From the NCBI GenBank assembly GCA_002083555.1, contig MSXN01000009.1, positions 248,001 to 312,000 on the forward strand: a stretch of 64,000 nucleotides of DNA, in the 5' to 3' direction. This DNA comes from Nitrospira sp. ST-bin5 (GTDB taxonomy: Bacteria; Nitrospirota; Nitrospiria; Nitrospirales; Nitrospiraceae). The notes beneath the pieces are model-generated. The model saw nothing but the letters and a program-made list of their open reading frames with translations, did no database searches and was not told the origin of the DNA. A program made the translations under genes and the position numbers. Below, piece by piece: positions 17,730 through 26,650 of the stretch; positions within the stretch are counted from its first letter, which is position 1; every line of letters begins with the position of its first letter.

Positions 17730-18448
17730 TATTGAAGTGGAAACGGATCGGTGGTTTTCTGGGTGGTCCATTGTTCGATGGCCTGATGAACGGATCCTCC
17801 CCACCCGCGGTATTCGATGTATTCCATTTCGTGAAAGCGAAATGCGATGCCGATCGTCCAGGTACCCTCTGCGGCCTCGGCACTTTTGACGAGCCCAGTC
17901 AAATTTGTGACGTGACCGAGTCCGGCCAGCTCAAACTCCATGCGCAGTGTGGTTCCTGCCCGCAGCCAGCCCGGAGCTTGCGGGACGATGACGCTGCAGC
18001 CGCCGATACTCAGATTTTGAAGAAGCCCGCCGACGATCGCTGCCGCCGTCGCTCCGCCCCTCACGCTGCCCTCCACCTGTTCAAGAACAATCGGTTCGCA
18101 GGAAGACACGCGGGCATGTTTGCGCAGATGCATTTCTTCCACGGTGTGCGGAAACGCCATGAAGAGGAGCGGCACCGGCGCGCTCAGCATGTCGCGGATT
18201 TCCGTTCGATACCCGACCAGCTTTCCATCATGCAGATAACTGACCGTACAGGGGGTTCCTCTGGGAATCTCCGCCCCGTGCCCGAGCTGCAGCGGCCATT
18301 CACAGACCAGCCATGCATAGTCTTTCCAGCCCAGGAGGGTGGACCCGTACATCCCCTTCTGCCCATTGAGGGTAAACGACAGTTTGAGGGAAAGGCCGAC
18401 GGTGAGAAACGATGTCGGCGTGGGTTGTGTCGTGGTCACATCATTCAT
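17729..18448 (-). CDS. PilZ-domain c-di-GMP-binding protein, YcgR-like
   Basis: The protein has two parts. An N-terminal YcgR-N-like beta domain covers residues ~15-100. A PilZ domain follows from ~105, with the c-di-GMP motifs R109-x3-R113 (RKHARV) and N145-x-S147-x2-G150 (NLSIGG). YcgR-type proteins bind c-di-GMP and slow the flagellar motor or affect export; beside a flagellar locus that role is likely. It starts right after the HD-GYP stop (TGA at 18445) with AGGAG 5 bases upstream, so the c-di-GMP hydrolase and the receptor are co-translated. Confidence 0.85.
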   Translation of the reverse strand: MNDVTTTQPTPTSFLTVGLSLKLSFTLNGQKGMYGSTLLGWKDYAWLVCEWPLQLGHGAEIPRGTPCTVSYLHDGKLVGYRTEIRDMLSAPVPLLFMAFPHTVEEMHLRKHARVSSCEPIVLEQVEGSVRGGATAAAIVGGLLQNLSIGGCSVIVPQAPGWLRAGTTLRMEFELAGLGHVTNLTGLVKSAEAAEGTWTIGIAFRFHEMEYIEYRGWGGSVHQAIEQWTTQKTTDPFPLQ

Positions 18449-19650
18449 GCGGGCTCCTGATCGAGATAGACAGTGGGATTGATGCCGGTGCTGACAGGGT
18501 CGGTCACGGCTGCAATGGTTCTCTGTGTCGCTCCTTGGATGCGAGCAAGATCGACTGTCTCCGGATGCGACAGGATCGTATTGCCTGCGCTTTTGACGAC
18601 CATGATCTCGGGCTGGAGTGGTGTGGCCCGATTGATTCGGCTGACGACCGCCACCTCCCCTGTATTGAGTGTCACGACTGAGCCGACCGGATAGACTCCC
18701 ACGATTTGGATAAACCGTTGGACGAGTGTGTGTTCGAGATGGCCTTTTTGCGAAATGAGATACAGAAATTGGAGGGCTTCATGGGCCGGTTTGGCCTTGT
18801 GATAACAACGGTCGCTTGTGATCGCATCGTAAATATCCACGACGGCTGCCATCATCCCGAACTGGCTGAGGTCGCACTTCTGGCGCTGATAGGGGTAGCC
18901 GGTCCCGTCCACGCGCTCATGATGTTCCAGCGCTGGCTTCAGGTAGTTGTCCGTCAAACCGGTCGTCCCTGACAGGACTTCGGCTCCCCGCATCACATGC
19001 TGCTTCATGATTTCAAATTCATGGGCTTCGTATTTTCCCGGCTTGTTCAAGATCTCCAACGGGACTTTCGTCTTCCCGATATCATGGAGCAAGGTGCCGA
19101 CGCCGAGCTGATGCAAGAGCGATTCGTCGATTCCCAGATTCCGCCCGAGCGACAAAGCCAGGAGCGACGTGTTGACCGAATGAAAAAACGTATATTCGTC
19201 GAAATGTTTTAACCGCGAGAGGCTCGTGAGGGCATCAGGATTCCGGAGAACGCTGTCGGCCATCTCCGATACCACCTGATTGACCGCGTCCATGTTGATA
19301 TCGCGTCCCATGCGAACGTCAAGCATCGCTTCTTCGATGACATTCTTTGCGGCGGTATATACGAGTTTGGCGGCCGGCAGTTCCTCTTCGAAGGGAATGC
19401 CGGTGACTTTCGGAGGCTCGGTGAGGACGGAGGAAGGTTCCTGGAGCGCATCTTCCGCCACTGGGGAATCAGCTTCAAGCTCGCCTGCAATATCAAGCAT
19501 TTCAACACCGCAGGCTCTCAGTTGCTCCACTTGCTCCATCGACGTCACCGCCATGCGATGCCGGAAAAAGGGTGTGGCAAACCAGGAACAATCGAGTTTC
19601 TCGATGCGCATGCCGGGACGAAGCTGGGTGATGTGAATGCGTGTCGCCAT
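18445..19650 (-). CDS. HD-GYP c-di-GMP phosphodiesterase
   Basis: An N-terminal DUF3391-like domain (ITQLRPGMRIEKLDCSWFATPF, only partly quoted in key residues: QLRPGM, W23, TPF) is followed by a complete HD-GYP domain: H157, H189-D190 in LLHDIGKTKVP, H243-H244 and GYP (251-253) in HHERVDGTGYP, and D272 in VDIYDAITSDR. All catalytic residues seem intact, so c-di-GMP hydrolysis is likely. There is no receiver or membrane segment. The upstream sequence lacks a strong ribosome binding site, but the start matches that of the divergent paralogue. Confidence 0.85.
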   Translation of the reverse strand: MATRIHITQLRPGMRIEKLDCSWFATPFFRHRMAVTSMEQVEQLRACGVEMLDIAGELEADSPVAEDALQEPSSVLTEPPKVTGIPFEEELPAAKLVYTAAKNVIEEAMLDVRMGRDINMDAVNQVVSEMADSVLRNPDALTSLSRLKHFDEYTFFHSVNTSLLALSLGRNLGIDESLLHQLGVGTLLHDIGKTKVPLEILNKPGKYEAHEFEIMKQHVMRGAEVLSGTTGLTDNYLKPALEHHERVDGTGYPYQRQKCDLSQFGMMAAVVDIYDAITSDRCYHKAKPAHEALQFLYLISQKGHLEHTLVQRFIQIVGVYPVGSVVTLNTGEVAVVSRINRATPLQPEIMVVKSAGNTILSHPETVDLARIQGATQRTIAAVTDPVSTGINPTVYLDQEPA

Positions 19651-19702
19651 GAATGACTGCTGTGGGTATCCGTCCGAAATGCGCGCAGATCGCCGCTTGC
19701 TT

Positions 19703-19730
19703 CTGTATCGGAACAGGGACAGGAATTCTT
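19703..19730 (-). promoter_or_regulatory. Weak candidate sigma-28 promoter for the HD-GYP/PilZ operon
   Basis: The minus strand has TCAAGAAT, 12 bases, then TCCGATAC. This partly fits TAAAGTTT-N11-GCCGATAA (CCGATA core kept, spacing one longer). It lies about 55-80 bases before the ATG at 19650. Confidence 0.25.
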
Positions 19731-19804
19731 GAGGGTATTCTTACGAACTGGGGAAGGGGGAATGTGCACGCTCTTGAGCCAGGGTGCGGGCGTCCTCAAC
19801 CCGT

Positions 19805-19831
19805 TAAGATCGTTCCCCTGGGGACCGATAT
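19805..19831 (+). promoter_or_regulatory. Candidate sigma-28 promoter for the divergent HD-GYP/hybrid-kinase unit
   Basis: TAAGATCG, 11 bases, then ACCGATAT. Spacing is exact for the sigma-28 consensus and the -10 core CCGATA is kept; the -35 matches only in part. It lies about 70 bases before the ATG at 19899. Confidence 0.35.
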
Positions 19832-19898
19832 GACATGTGGGAGCCTCTCAAAGTAGACAGGCGTATTCGGACGGTGGCAACCGGGGAGATACGAATTC

Positions 19899-21164
19899 AT
19901 GAGTGGGACGAAGCAGATTTCCATTGAGCAATTGAGGCCGGGTATGTTTGTCGTGGAGATGGATCTTCCTTGGTATCGCACGCCCTTTCTGTTCCATAAG
20001 CGTCTGATTCGTGATGTGGAAACAGTAGTCGTGATGAAACAGCACGGCGTCCAACAGGTTACCATCGATACGACCAAGGGACTGGACGTGCCGGCGTCGG
20101 TACAGATACCTCCCGTCAAAGGCGAGCCCATGCCAGCGACGTTGGACGCTGGACACGATGGCGATGAGGTGGCACCTAAAGCTGGTTCGCCCCCAATGGA
20201 CGGTGGTGATAACCAGGTGGCGGCCTTGTATGGCGAGGCGCAAGAGGCCGTGGAGCGCATCTTTGCCGATCTTGAACGCGGAGTCCCGCCGACGCCGGCC
20301 GCAACGAAAGAGATCGTCGGGGGGGTCATCACTCAGGTGCTGCACGACCGCAGCGCACTCCTCCTGCATAGTACCTTTCTCAAGGTAAAGCAGTTCGATC
20401 GCTCCCTGGGCGCGCATGCTCTTGATACGGCCATCTTGTCGCTGGTCGTTGCCGTCGAAAGCGGCGTCGATCCATCCCTCTACGAACAGCTTGGGATGGG
20501 AGCACTCCTGCATGATGTCGGGTACGTACGCCTCCCTCGCAATCTGGTCCGCAAGCGAGACGAATGTAATGATTCAGAGCAGCGACTCTTGGAGCAGCAC
20601 ACCCAATTGGGCGTCACGGTGCTTGGCGAACAATCCGGTTACCACCAGGAGGTCTGTCGGGTCGTCGTGGAGCACCATGAGCGATGCGATGGAAGCGGGT
20701 ATCCGCGGAAGCTGAAGGCTCAGGACATCTCCCCGCTTGCCCAAATCGTCGGGATCGTGGACCTCTATGACAAGATGGTCAGCCGCCGTGGGGGCAGGCC
20801 GGCGATGATTCCTCATGATGCCGTGCGTCAATTGTTTCTGGTCGGAGAACGCGGGCAATACCCCAAACCGTTGGTTGAGGCCGTGATTCGAAGCATCGGG
20901 GTGTACCCTGTCGGCAGCCTCGTTCGTTTGAATACCGGAGAGCAGGCGGTGGTGGTCGGGGTCAATCCGGAACAGCGCTTGAAACCTCAAGTGAAGATTA
21001 CCGGAGGGCCGCACGGAGAGTCCTATCCCAATCCGGAGCAAGTCGACCTTGCTCTCCCTTCGCAGGATAAGGTGTCGCGCACGGTCTTACGCGTATTGGA
21101 TCCCGTCCAAGAACGCGTCAATATTGCTATGTACCTGGACGATGACATGGATCAGGCCGCCTAA
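19899..21164 (+). CDS. HD-GYP domain protein, partly degenerate
   Basis: This is a paralogue of the divergent HD-GYP gene with the same DUF3391-like N terminus (QLRPGM, W25, TPF). The HD motif is present (H205-D206, LLHDVGYVRLP), but the lysine that follows HD-x-G in active enzymes is Y209. HHERCDGSGYP is intact. The next metal-ligand region reads VDLYDKMVSRRGG, losing the SDR of the paralogue. Reduced or altered activity is possible; it may bind c-di-GMP or act as a scaffold. GGAG lies 9 bases upstream of the ATG. Its stop overlaps the hybrid kinase start (TAATG). Confidence 0.8.
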   Translation: MSGTKQISIEQLRPGMFVVEMDLPWYRTPFLFHKRLIRDVETVVVMKQHGVQQVTIDTTKGLDVPASVQIPPVKGEPMPATLDAGHDGDEVAPKAGSPPMDGGDNQVAALYGEAQEAVERIFADLERGVPPTPAATKEIVGGVITQVLHDRSALLLHSTFLKVKQFDRSLGAHALDTAILSLVVAVESGVDPSLYEQLGMGALLHDVGYVRLPRNLVRKRDECNDSEQRLLEQHTQLGVTVLGEQSGYHQEVCRVVVEHHERCDGSGYPRKLKAQDISPLAQIVGIVDLYDKMVSRRGGRPAMIPHDAVRQLFLVGERGQYPKPLVEAVIRSIGVYPVGSLVRLNTGEQAVVVGVNPEQRLKPQVKITGGPHGESYPNPEQVDLALPSQDKVSRTVLRVLDPVQERVNIAMYLDDDMDQAA

Positions 21165-24007
21165 TGAAGCAGCTTCCCCAACGGCGGCGTTCGGCGGCGA
21201 CTCGGCCCGTCAAGAAACGGTCGCCGCAGTCATACGAAGGCCTATTGGACGGATTGCCGATCGGCGTCCTTCTGTTGAGTCCGGCCGGGGTCATCTCTGC
21301 GATGAATGCCGAAGGCGCCCGTCTGTGCGGGGCGGCCGGGACTGGCTATATCGGAGCACTCTTTCCGGAACTGTGGGAGCAGTTGACCGGGCTGAATGCG
21401 GCTATCACCCGCCAGCTCATTCAGCAGGTTCACCGCGAAAAGCAGCCCAGGCAGCCGGATCAGGTGATCATACGGCAGGGCCGGGGCCGCGCGCTTCCGG
21501 TAGAGTGGACCTGCATGCCGGCCAGCTTCGATCAACAACTCGCAGTCTCCGTCAGCCTCAAAGATATGTCTCGAGAGCAGGAATTGACGCACGATCGTAA
21601 TCGTCTTGCCGCGATCGCCGACGAGAGTCCGTATCCCATCCTTGAGCTCGACGATCAGGCCAGCCTGATCTATGCCAATCCGGTGATGACCGGACTGTTG
21701 ACTCAATTCGGCTATGGAACCGACGGATATCCACAAGTGGCTCCGCAGGGTTTGCCCGATCTGGTGCGCCGTTGTTTGGACGCGGACACGCCCATCCAGG
21801 AGACCGCCTCCCGCCTCCCCGACGCACGTTATGCATGGGTCTTCTGTCCGGTGAAAGCAGATCGCCATGTCCGCGGGTATGCCGTTGACCTGACAGAAAC
21901 GCAGCGAGCGAAAGAGGCGCTTCACGCCTCGGCTGCGGAGCTGATCGCTCAAAACCTCCGGTTGGATCGGGCGCTTCAGGAGGCGCAAGCCGCCACTCAT
22001 ACCAAGGCGGCGTTTCTCGCCACGATCAGTCATGAACTGCGCACCCCCATGAATGGGGTGATCGGAATGACCAGCTTGCTCATGGACACCACCCTCGCTC
22101 CCGAACAGCGTTCGTATGCCGAGACCATTCGGCAATGTGGGGAAGCGCTCCTGCATTTGATCAACGATGTCCTCGAGTGCAGCAAGATCGAAGCGGGCAA
22201 GCTGGAACTGGAATCGATCGAGTTCAATCTTCGGACGACTGTAGAGGATGTGCTCAAACAGTTTGCCGAACGCGCCGAGTCCAAGGGTTTGGAATTGAAC
22301 GGCCTCATTCACGCGGCCGTGCCCACCGGATTGAGGGGCGATCCAGGCCGGCTCCGCCAGGTTCTGACAAATCTGGTCGGAAACGCCATTAAGTTCACCG
22401 AACAGGGAGACGTCACCGTGCAGGTCTATCTGGAAGAGGAGACCGAGGGTGATGCCTTGCTCAGATTTGACGTGACGGATAGCGGTATCGGCATTAGCCC
22501 GGAAACACAAGACCGGCTCTTTCAACCGTTTGTCCAGGCGGATTCGACGATGACCAGGCGGTATGGAGGAACAGGACTCGGGTTATCGATATCTAAGCAA
22601 TTGATTGAGTTGATGGGCGGACAAATCGGCGTGAAAAGTGCGCCGGATCGCGGCAGTACGTTTTGGTGTACGGCCCGATTCCCGAAACAGCCTTCGTCGG
22701 TGTCGGCGATTCTGCCCATGGCGGATCTTCAAGGCCACCGTGTGCTCATCGTGGATGACAATGAGTCCAACCGGCTTATCTTGCACCATCTGGTTTCCGG
22801 ATGGGGCATGCAGGATGTGCTTGCGGAGGATGCGGCCAGTGCCCTGGCGCTCATTGAGGAGGCCTCTCGCCACGGCACCCCGTACGAGTGCGCGATTGTC
22901 GATGTGGTGATGCCCGGAAAAGACGGTCTGCAATTAGCGGCGGAGCTGCAAAGCCTTTCCTGCGCCGCTTCCATGCGTATCGTGGTCATGACTTCGCTCT
23001 TACAACGGGGGCATGCCGAGCGTGCCAGAAAGGTCGGGGCGAAGGGCTATCTCACCAAGCCCGTCCGACACGATGAATTGAGGGATTGCCTGCGTACGGT
23101 GCTCGGAATGGCGCATGGACCGGTCGATACTCCGCAGGCGGATGATACGGCCCCTCCGCGTCTGATTACGCGACACACCCTAGCGGAGCACTCCACGCGA
23201 CGACGGATCTTGGTCGTTGAAGATAACGGCGTCAATCAGAAACTGGCCGTGCGCATGCTGGAGAAGCTCGGGTACCGGCCCGATTTGGTCGAAAACGGGC
23301 AGGAAGCACTGGCCGCACTTGATGCGGGGGCCTATGACGCGGTGCTCATGGATTGCCAGATGCCTGTCATGGACGGGTTTGAGGCCACGGCCGCAATTCG
23401 CCGGCAAGAGGCTGCAGGAAAGCGCTATGTGAGCGAGGGCCATTTGCCGATCATCGCAGTGACGGCCAATGCGATGCAAGGTGATCGTGAGCGCTGCCTG
23501 GCCGCCGGCATGGATGCCTATCTTGCCAAACCCATTAAGCTGGAAGATGTGCGGACCACTCTGGCACGGTGGGTCATGTCCCCTGCGTCAGAGGATAGGG
23601 GGAAAGGCGTGGCGAAGAGCTCGGGTCCGGTGTCCGATGGACGGTCGATCTTTGATCCGGCCCAAATGCTCCAGAACATCGGCGGTGATCAGGATCTCCT
23701 GGTGCAATTGGTCGACCTGTTTCTCGAACGACAGGCCGACATGATGAGCCAAATCCGGCAGGCCTTGTCTCTTGGGGACACCGTGACGGTCGAACGAGCC
23801 GCTCATACGCTTAAGGGAACGGCCGGCAATCTTTGCGCTCCGGAGGTGGCACTGGCTGCGGGCCGTCTCGAAGCCATCGGTCGGCTGGGGACACTGCACG
23901 ACGCTCCGGCGGTCTATGCGCATCTCGAAATGGAAATGCTTCGCCTGCTTCGGATCCTCGAAGACTATCGTGGCGCGAGTGGCGCCATGACACAGGCCGC
24001 CGCCTGA
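21164..24007 (+). CDS. Hybrid sensor histidine kinase (PAS-PAS-HisKA-HATPase-REC-REC-HPt)
   Basis: The protein is soluble (no membrane segment seen). Two PAS-like domains cover residues ~25-140 and ~150-245. HisKA follows with H290 in FLATISHELRTPMNGV. The ATPase domain is at ~390-505 (NLVGNAIKFTEQG, DSGIGI, GTGLGLSI). Receiver 1 has D580 in CAIVDVVMPGKDG; receiver 2 has D730 in AVLMDCQMPVMDG. The C-terminal HPt domain has H881 in AAHTLKGTAGN. It is a BarA/ArcB-like phosphorelay with no DNA-binding output, so it must pass phosphate to another receiver. Candidates in the window are FlrC and the FliH-fused receiver. It is co-translated with the degenerate HD-GYP protein. Confidence 0.9.
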   Translation: MKQLPQRRRSAATRPVKKRSPQSYEGLLDGLPIGVLLLSPAGVISAMNAEGARLCGAAGTGYIGALFPELWEQLTGLNAAITRQLIQQVHREKQPRQPDQVIIRQGRGRALPVEWTCMPASFDQQLAVSVSLKDMSREQELTHDRNRLAAIADESPYPILELDDQASLIYANPVMTGLLTQFGYGTDGYPQVAPQGLPDLVRRCLDADTPIQETASRLPDARYAWVFCPVKADRHVRGYAVDLTETQRAKEALHASAAELIAQNLRLDRALQEAQAATHTKAAFLATISHELRTPMNGVIGMTSLLMDTTLAPEQRSYAETIRQCGEALLHLINDVLECSKIEAGKLELESIEFNLRTTVEDVLKQFAERAESKGLELNGLIHAAVPTGLRGDPGRLRQVLTNLVGNAIKFTEQGDVTVQVYLEEETEGDALLRFDVTDSGIGISPETQDRLFQPFVQADSTMTRRYGGTGLGLSISKQLIELMGGQIGVKSAPDRGSTFWCTARFPKQPSSVSAILPMADLQGHRVLIVDDNESNRLILHHLVSGWGMQDVLAEDAASALALIEEASRHGTPYECAIVDVVMPGKDGLQLAAELQSLSCAASMRIVVMTSLLQRGHAERARKVGAKGYLTKPVRHDELRDCLRTVLGMAHGPVDTPQADDTAPPRLITRHTLAEHSTRRRILVVEDNGVNQKLAVRMLEKLGYRPDLVENGQEALAALDAGAYDAVLMDCQMPVMDGFEATAAIRRQEAAGKRYVSEGHLPIIAVTANAMQGDRERCLAAGMDAYLAKPIKLEDVRTTLARWVMSPASEDRGKGVAKSSGPVSDGRSIFDPAQMLQNIGGDQDLLVQLVDLFLERQADMMSQIRQALSLGDTVTVERAAHTLKGTAGNLCAPEVALAAGRLEAIGRLGTLHDAPAVYAHLEMEMLRLLRILEDYRGASGAMTQAAA

Positions 24008-24048
24008 TGCCACTCTTGCGTCATCGTCTATGTCCTGCCGAAGAGCAA

Positions 24049-24534
24049 TCAGACGGAGCAGACAGCCGATGCGACCGGCTTGGGGGCAAGGGTGTCAGCC
24101 GCGGGCTTGTGTGAGAACAGCGGAAAGCGTGTGGGATAGTTGTCGGGTAGGATCAGCTGCTTGCAGAGTTTGGTGCGAGGATTCATGAGAAGCGGTCCCC
24201 GGAGATTGGCCGTGATGCCTGTCGGGTCGTTGGACGGAATGGTGAGCAGCACGGACAGGATCAACTCGTCGTCGTCCTTGCCGCCCACTTCAAGGAGGGC
24301 TTCATGGGGCGCCTGGACGTTATAGTCAGGGTGGAACGTGGCCGGGTCGAGAATCACAAAGGCCAGTCCCGGTTCGTCGAGTGACTGCAACCATTTGAAG
24401 GGCGCATCCGTATCGTGATCGAGAATCACGTAGCGGCGGCAGTCTGGAAATCCAAGAATCCCGTTAGGAAATGTCAGGACCGCATCGGGTCGAACGTCAC
24501 AGGTGCCGAAACGGGTCGAACGACATTGCATCAT
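24049..24534 (-). CDS. fliW: Flagellar assembly factor FliW
   Basis: The 161-aa protein has the FliW signature: FPNGILGFPDCRRYVILD near the N terminus and LDEPGLAFVILDP. FliW binds CsrA and flagellin, so flagellin level controls CsrA's block of translation. It follows csrA by 6 bases, with AAGGAT before the ATG. The C-terminal tail is longer than usual and carries many Ala/Pro. It is convergent with the hybrid kinase gene. Confidence 0.92.
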   Translation of the reverse strand: MMQCRSTRFGTCDVRPDAVLTFPNGILGFPDCRRYVILDHDTDAPFKWLQSLDEPGLAFVILDPATFHPDYNVQAPHEALLEVGGKDDDELILSVLLTIPSNDPTGITANLRGPLLMNPRTKLCKQLILPDNYPTRFPLFSHKPAADTLAPKPVASAVCSV

Positions 24535-24540
24535 GCATCC

Positions 24541-24786
24541 TTATGGCGCGCTCCGCCGCTTCGGCGGTGCAAGGTGGCGAAAGGCGTCGAGTGGAATGAC
24601 TTGTGTTTTCGAGGCCAAGTGATTTTCGTCCTGAATCCGCGCATAGACTTCATCGCGATGCACCTCAACGGTGTGCGGCGCCTCGATCCCCAGGCGGACT
24701 TGTCCGCCTTTCATCCCGAGGACAATGACCCGGATATCCGGACCGATGGTCACACCTTCGCCGCGTCTTCTTGTCAGGACCAGCAT
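24541..24786 (-). CDS. csrA: Carbon storage/translation regulator CsrA
   Basis: MLVLTRRRGEGVTIG at the N terminus, then GGQVRLGIEAPHTVEVHRDEV, are the canonical CsrA sequence, including R44-type RNA contact residues. It has 81 aa, with a basic tail like the FliW-controlled CsrA class, which carries an extended C terminus. It represses translation by binding GGA hairpins. It stands between flgL and fliW, the arrangement known from bacteria with flagellin homeostasis. Confidence 0.95.
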   Translation of the reverse strand: MLVLTRRRGEGVTIGPDIRVIVLGMKGGQVRLGIEAPHTVEVHRDEVYARIQDENHLASKTQVIPLDAFRHLAPPKRRSAP

Positions 24787-24827
24787 GAACGCCTTCCGTG
24801 GCTGTTGAACCGATACCCCCTACGAGT

Positions 24828-24854
24828 CTATCGGTCTATCTGCTGAAACCTTGA
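24828..24854 (-). promoter_or_regulatory. Candidate sigma-28 promoter of csrA-fliW
   Basis: The minus strand has TCAAGGTT, exactly 11 bases, then ACCGATAG (12 of 16 consensus positions of TAAAGTTT-N11-GCCGATAA). It lies in the 82-base gap between flgL and csrA. Its ACCGATA also forms an inverted repeat with TATCGGT (plus-strand arms at 24809-24815 and 24829-24835), which might bind a regulator. Confidence 0.45.
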
Positions 24855-24868
24855 GCGTCAGTTCCTGC

Positions 24869-26635
24869 TTACTGCAAATAGCGCAGGAGGGAGTTGTTAA
24901 ACAGTTGGTTCAGCGTCCGGCTGGCGGCTTCGATCGCGTATTGTTGCAACGTGAGATCGGAAATCGCTTTGGCGAGATCCACATCCTCCATTTCCGAGAG
25001 GGTTTGGGTAAAGAATGATTTGAATTCATCCAGTCGACCGGCGCTGCCCGTCAGCCGATTCGACAAGGCCCCCACTTCTCCCAGGACGGCGCCGGCCTGG
25101 CTGAGTCCGGTGCCGACATCCCCGATTGTGTTGCGGATGCCCCCGCGGTAGTTTGTTCTGAGCGAGGTGACGAGGGTCTTGATCGAGTCGAACAAGTCGA
25201 TATTGGGACCGCTGAACACCCGATCCCCGGATACGTTGGTCGGCACCACTTGATTTTTGCCCACCTCCACCTGATGGACGCCGGCATCGCCTTGATATTG
25301 CAACCCCGTCACCACGGCAAACCGGTCACCCGTGGCCGGAGCGCCGCTGCCGGTGGAGAGCTGCAGCCGGATTCCGTCGAAACTGATGTCGCTCCCAGTG
25401 CTGTAGTTTTGATTGGCCAGCACGGTCCGTGGAGTGAGACTCACGGCATATGCGTCACCGCCTTGCGGTCCGCCGCGATCGCTATTGGAGAGGACAACCC
25501 GAAGGCCGTCGAACTCAATGGCGTTGCCTGACACGTAGGTGTTGCCAGAGGACACCGTGGCGCTCGTCGTCGTGTTTACAATGTTGTATTGGGTACTGGA
25601 GGTGAACTGGATCGAATAGGAATTGAGCGTCAAATTGGCCGGTCCGATAATCCCTGCATCAGCGGCAAAGGCCCCCCCCGTATTGGCGCTGTTCTTGGTC
25701 ACATTCACTGGGACCGTCACATCCAAGACGTCATACTGGGTCGCCGATGAAAACCGGATTACGTAGTCATCCAAGGTGACGAGGTTGTCATCCACGACGC
25801 TCCCTTGGCTGACCACCGCGCCGCCGGTATTGGTCGATCCAGGGCTGGTCGTAGCCGTGAGTGCAAAGGGCTTATCTCCGGTTGTCCGGCTCCCCCCCAC
25901 CAGCCCTAACGCAGCACGAGAGGTGCCTCCGGTCACCGTCACGGTGGAGTCCGATCCATGCGCGTCGGACGCAATGACGAGATGATCCGTCTCAAACGTC
26001 ACCGTCACGTGTTTCCCCGCTGCGGTCAATGCGGCATCGGCATTGATCTGCGTTTGGACCCGCGCGGCGAGTTGAGCGCCGGTCAAGCTACCCGTGGCCG
26101 ATGTCAGATCGATGGTGCCGGAGGTGACGCCGTCGACCGAGACCACGAGCGTATCGTTGGTGCCGTTAGTCAGCGTGACGGGCGTCGTAATCGCGAGCCC
26201 GGTCGTTCGGCCGTGGGTGCTGGTACCGGTAAACACCGGCTGCCCGTTCAACTCGGCATTGGCATATTGCTGGACCAGGGAGTAGAGCTGACGGACTTCG
26301 CGGGAACCGATGACGCGTTCCGCCGGACCATTCGTATCGCTGCCGAACTGGACGGCGAGCTCTTGGACACGGCTGAGGGTGTCTGTCGTGCTGCTCAGGA
26401 GTTTATCGCTCAGATCGAGGCGTGTCCTGCCGAAGGAGATATTTCGTAGCCGTTGCTCAATCGACGCGACGGACGCCTTATCGAGGCTGATATGGTTGAA
26501 GGCGCTGGGATCATCGGACGGCTTCCGCACTTTTTTGCCAGTCGAGACCTGCTGTTGCAGCTCCAAAGATCGTGCGCGCGACCGTTCCAGATTGTTGACC
26601 AACACACCGAACGTTTGTTGCTCAGTCACACGCAT
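24869..26635 (-). CDS. flgL: Flagellar hook-filament junction protein FlgL (HAP3), enlarged
   Basis: N- and C-terminal flagellin-like coiled regions flank a large insert. The N terminus starts MRVTEQQTFGVLVNNL and contains GKKVRKPSDDP; the C terminus has MEDVDLAKAISDLTLQQYAIEAA. At 588 aa it is nearly twice the E. coli protein. Residues ~155-250 hold a flagellin-IN-like module (GTNDTLVVSVDGVTSGTIDL, then VQTQINADAAL). Residues ~270-400 contain repeated units of the type SYSIQFTSSTQYNIVNTTT. The same module types are found in FlgK. AAAGGAG is 8 bases before the ATG, 15 bases after the flgK stop. Confidence 0.93.
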   Translation of the reverse strand: MRVTEQQTFGVLVNNLERSRARSLELQQQVSTGKKVRKPSDDPSAFNHISLDKASVASIEQRLRNISFGRTRLDLSDKLLSSTTDTLSRVQELAVQFGSDTNGPAERVIGSREVRQLYSLVQQYANAELNGQPVFTGTSTHGRTTGLAITTPVTLTNGTNDTLVVSVDGVTSGTIDLTSATGSLTGAQLAARVQTQINADAALTAAGKHVTVTFETDHLVIASDAHGSDSTVTVTGGTSRAALGLVGGSRTTGDKPFALTATTSPGSTNTGGAVVSQGSVVDDNLVTLDDYVIRFSSATQYDVLDVTVPVNVTKNSANTGGAFAADAGIIGPANLTLNSYSIQFTSSTQYNIVNTTTSATVSSGNTYVSGNAIEFDGLRVVLSNSDRGGPQGGDAYAVSLTPRTVLANQNYSTGSDISFDGIRLQLSTGSGAPATGDRFAVVTGLQYQGDAGVHQVEVGKNQVVPTNVSGDRVFSGPNIDLFDSIKTLVTSLRTNYRGGIRNTIGDVGTGLSQAGAVLGEVGALSNRLTGSAGRLDEFKSFFTQTLSEMEDVDLAKAISDLTLQQYAIEAASRTLNQLFNNSLLRYLQ

Positions 26636-26650
26636 CGAGGCTGCTCCTTT

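Noticed and set aside
21242..22525. Long antisense frame (427 aa) opposite the hybrid kinase
   Set aside because: It mirrors the codon pattern of the kinase gene, resembles no protein and has no ribosome binding site.
24809..24835. ACCGATA / TATCGGT inverted repeat before csrA as a riboswitch or terminator
   Set aside because: The arms are 7 bp with a 13-base spacer and no further structure; one arm is better explained as a sigma-28 -10 element.
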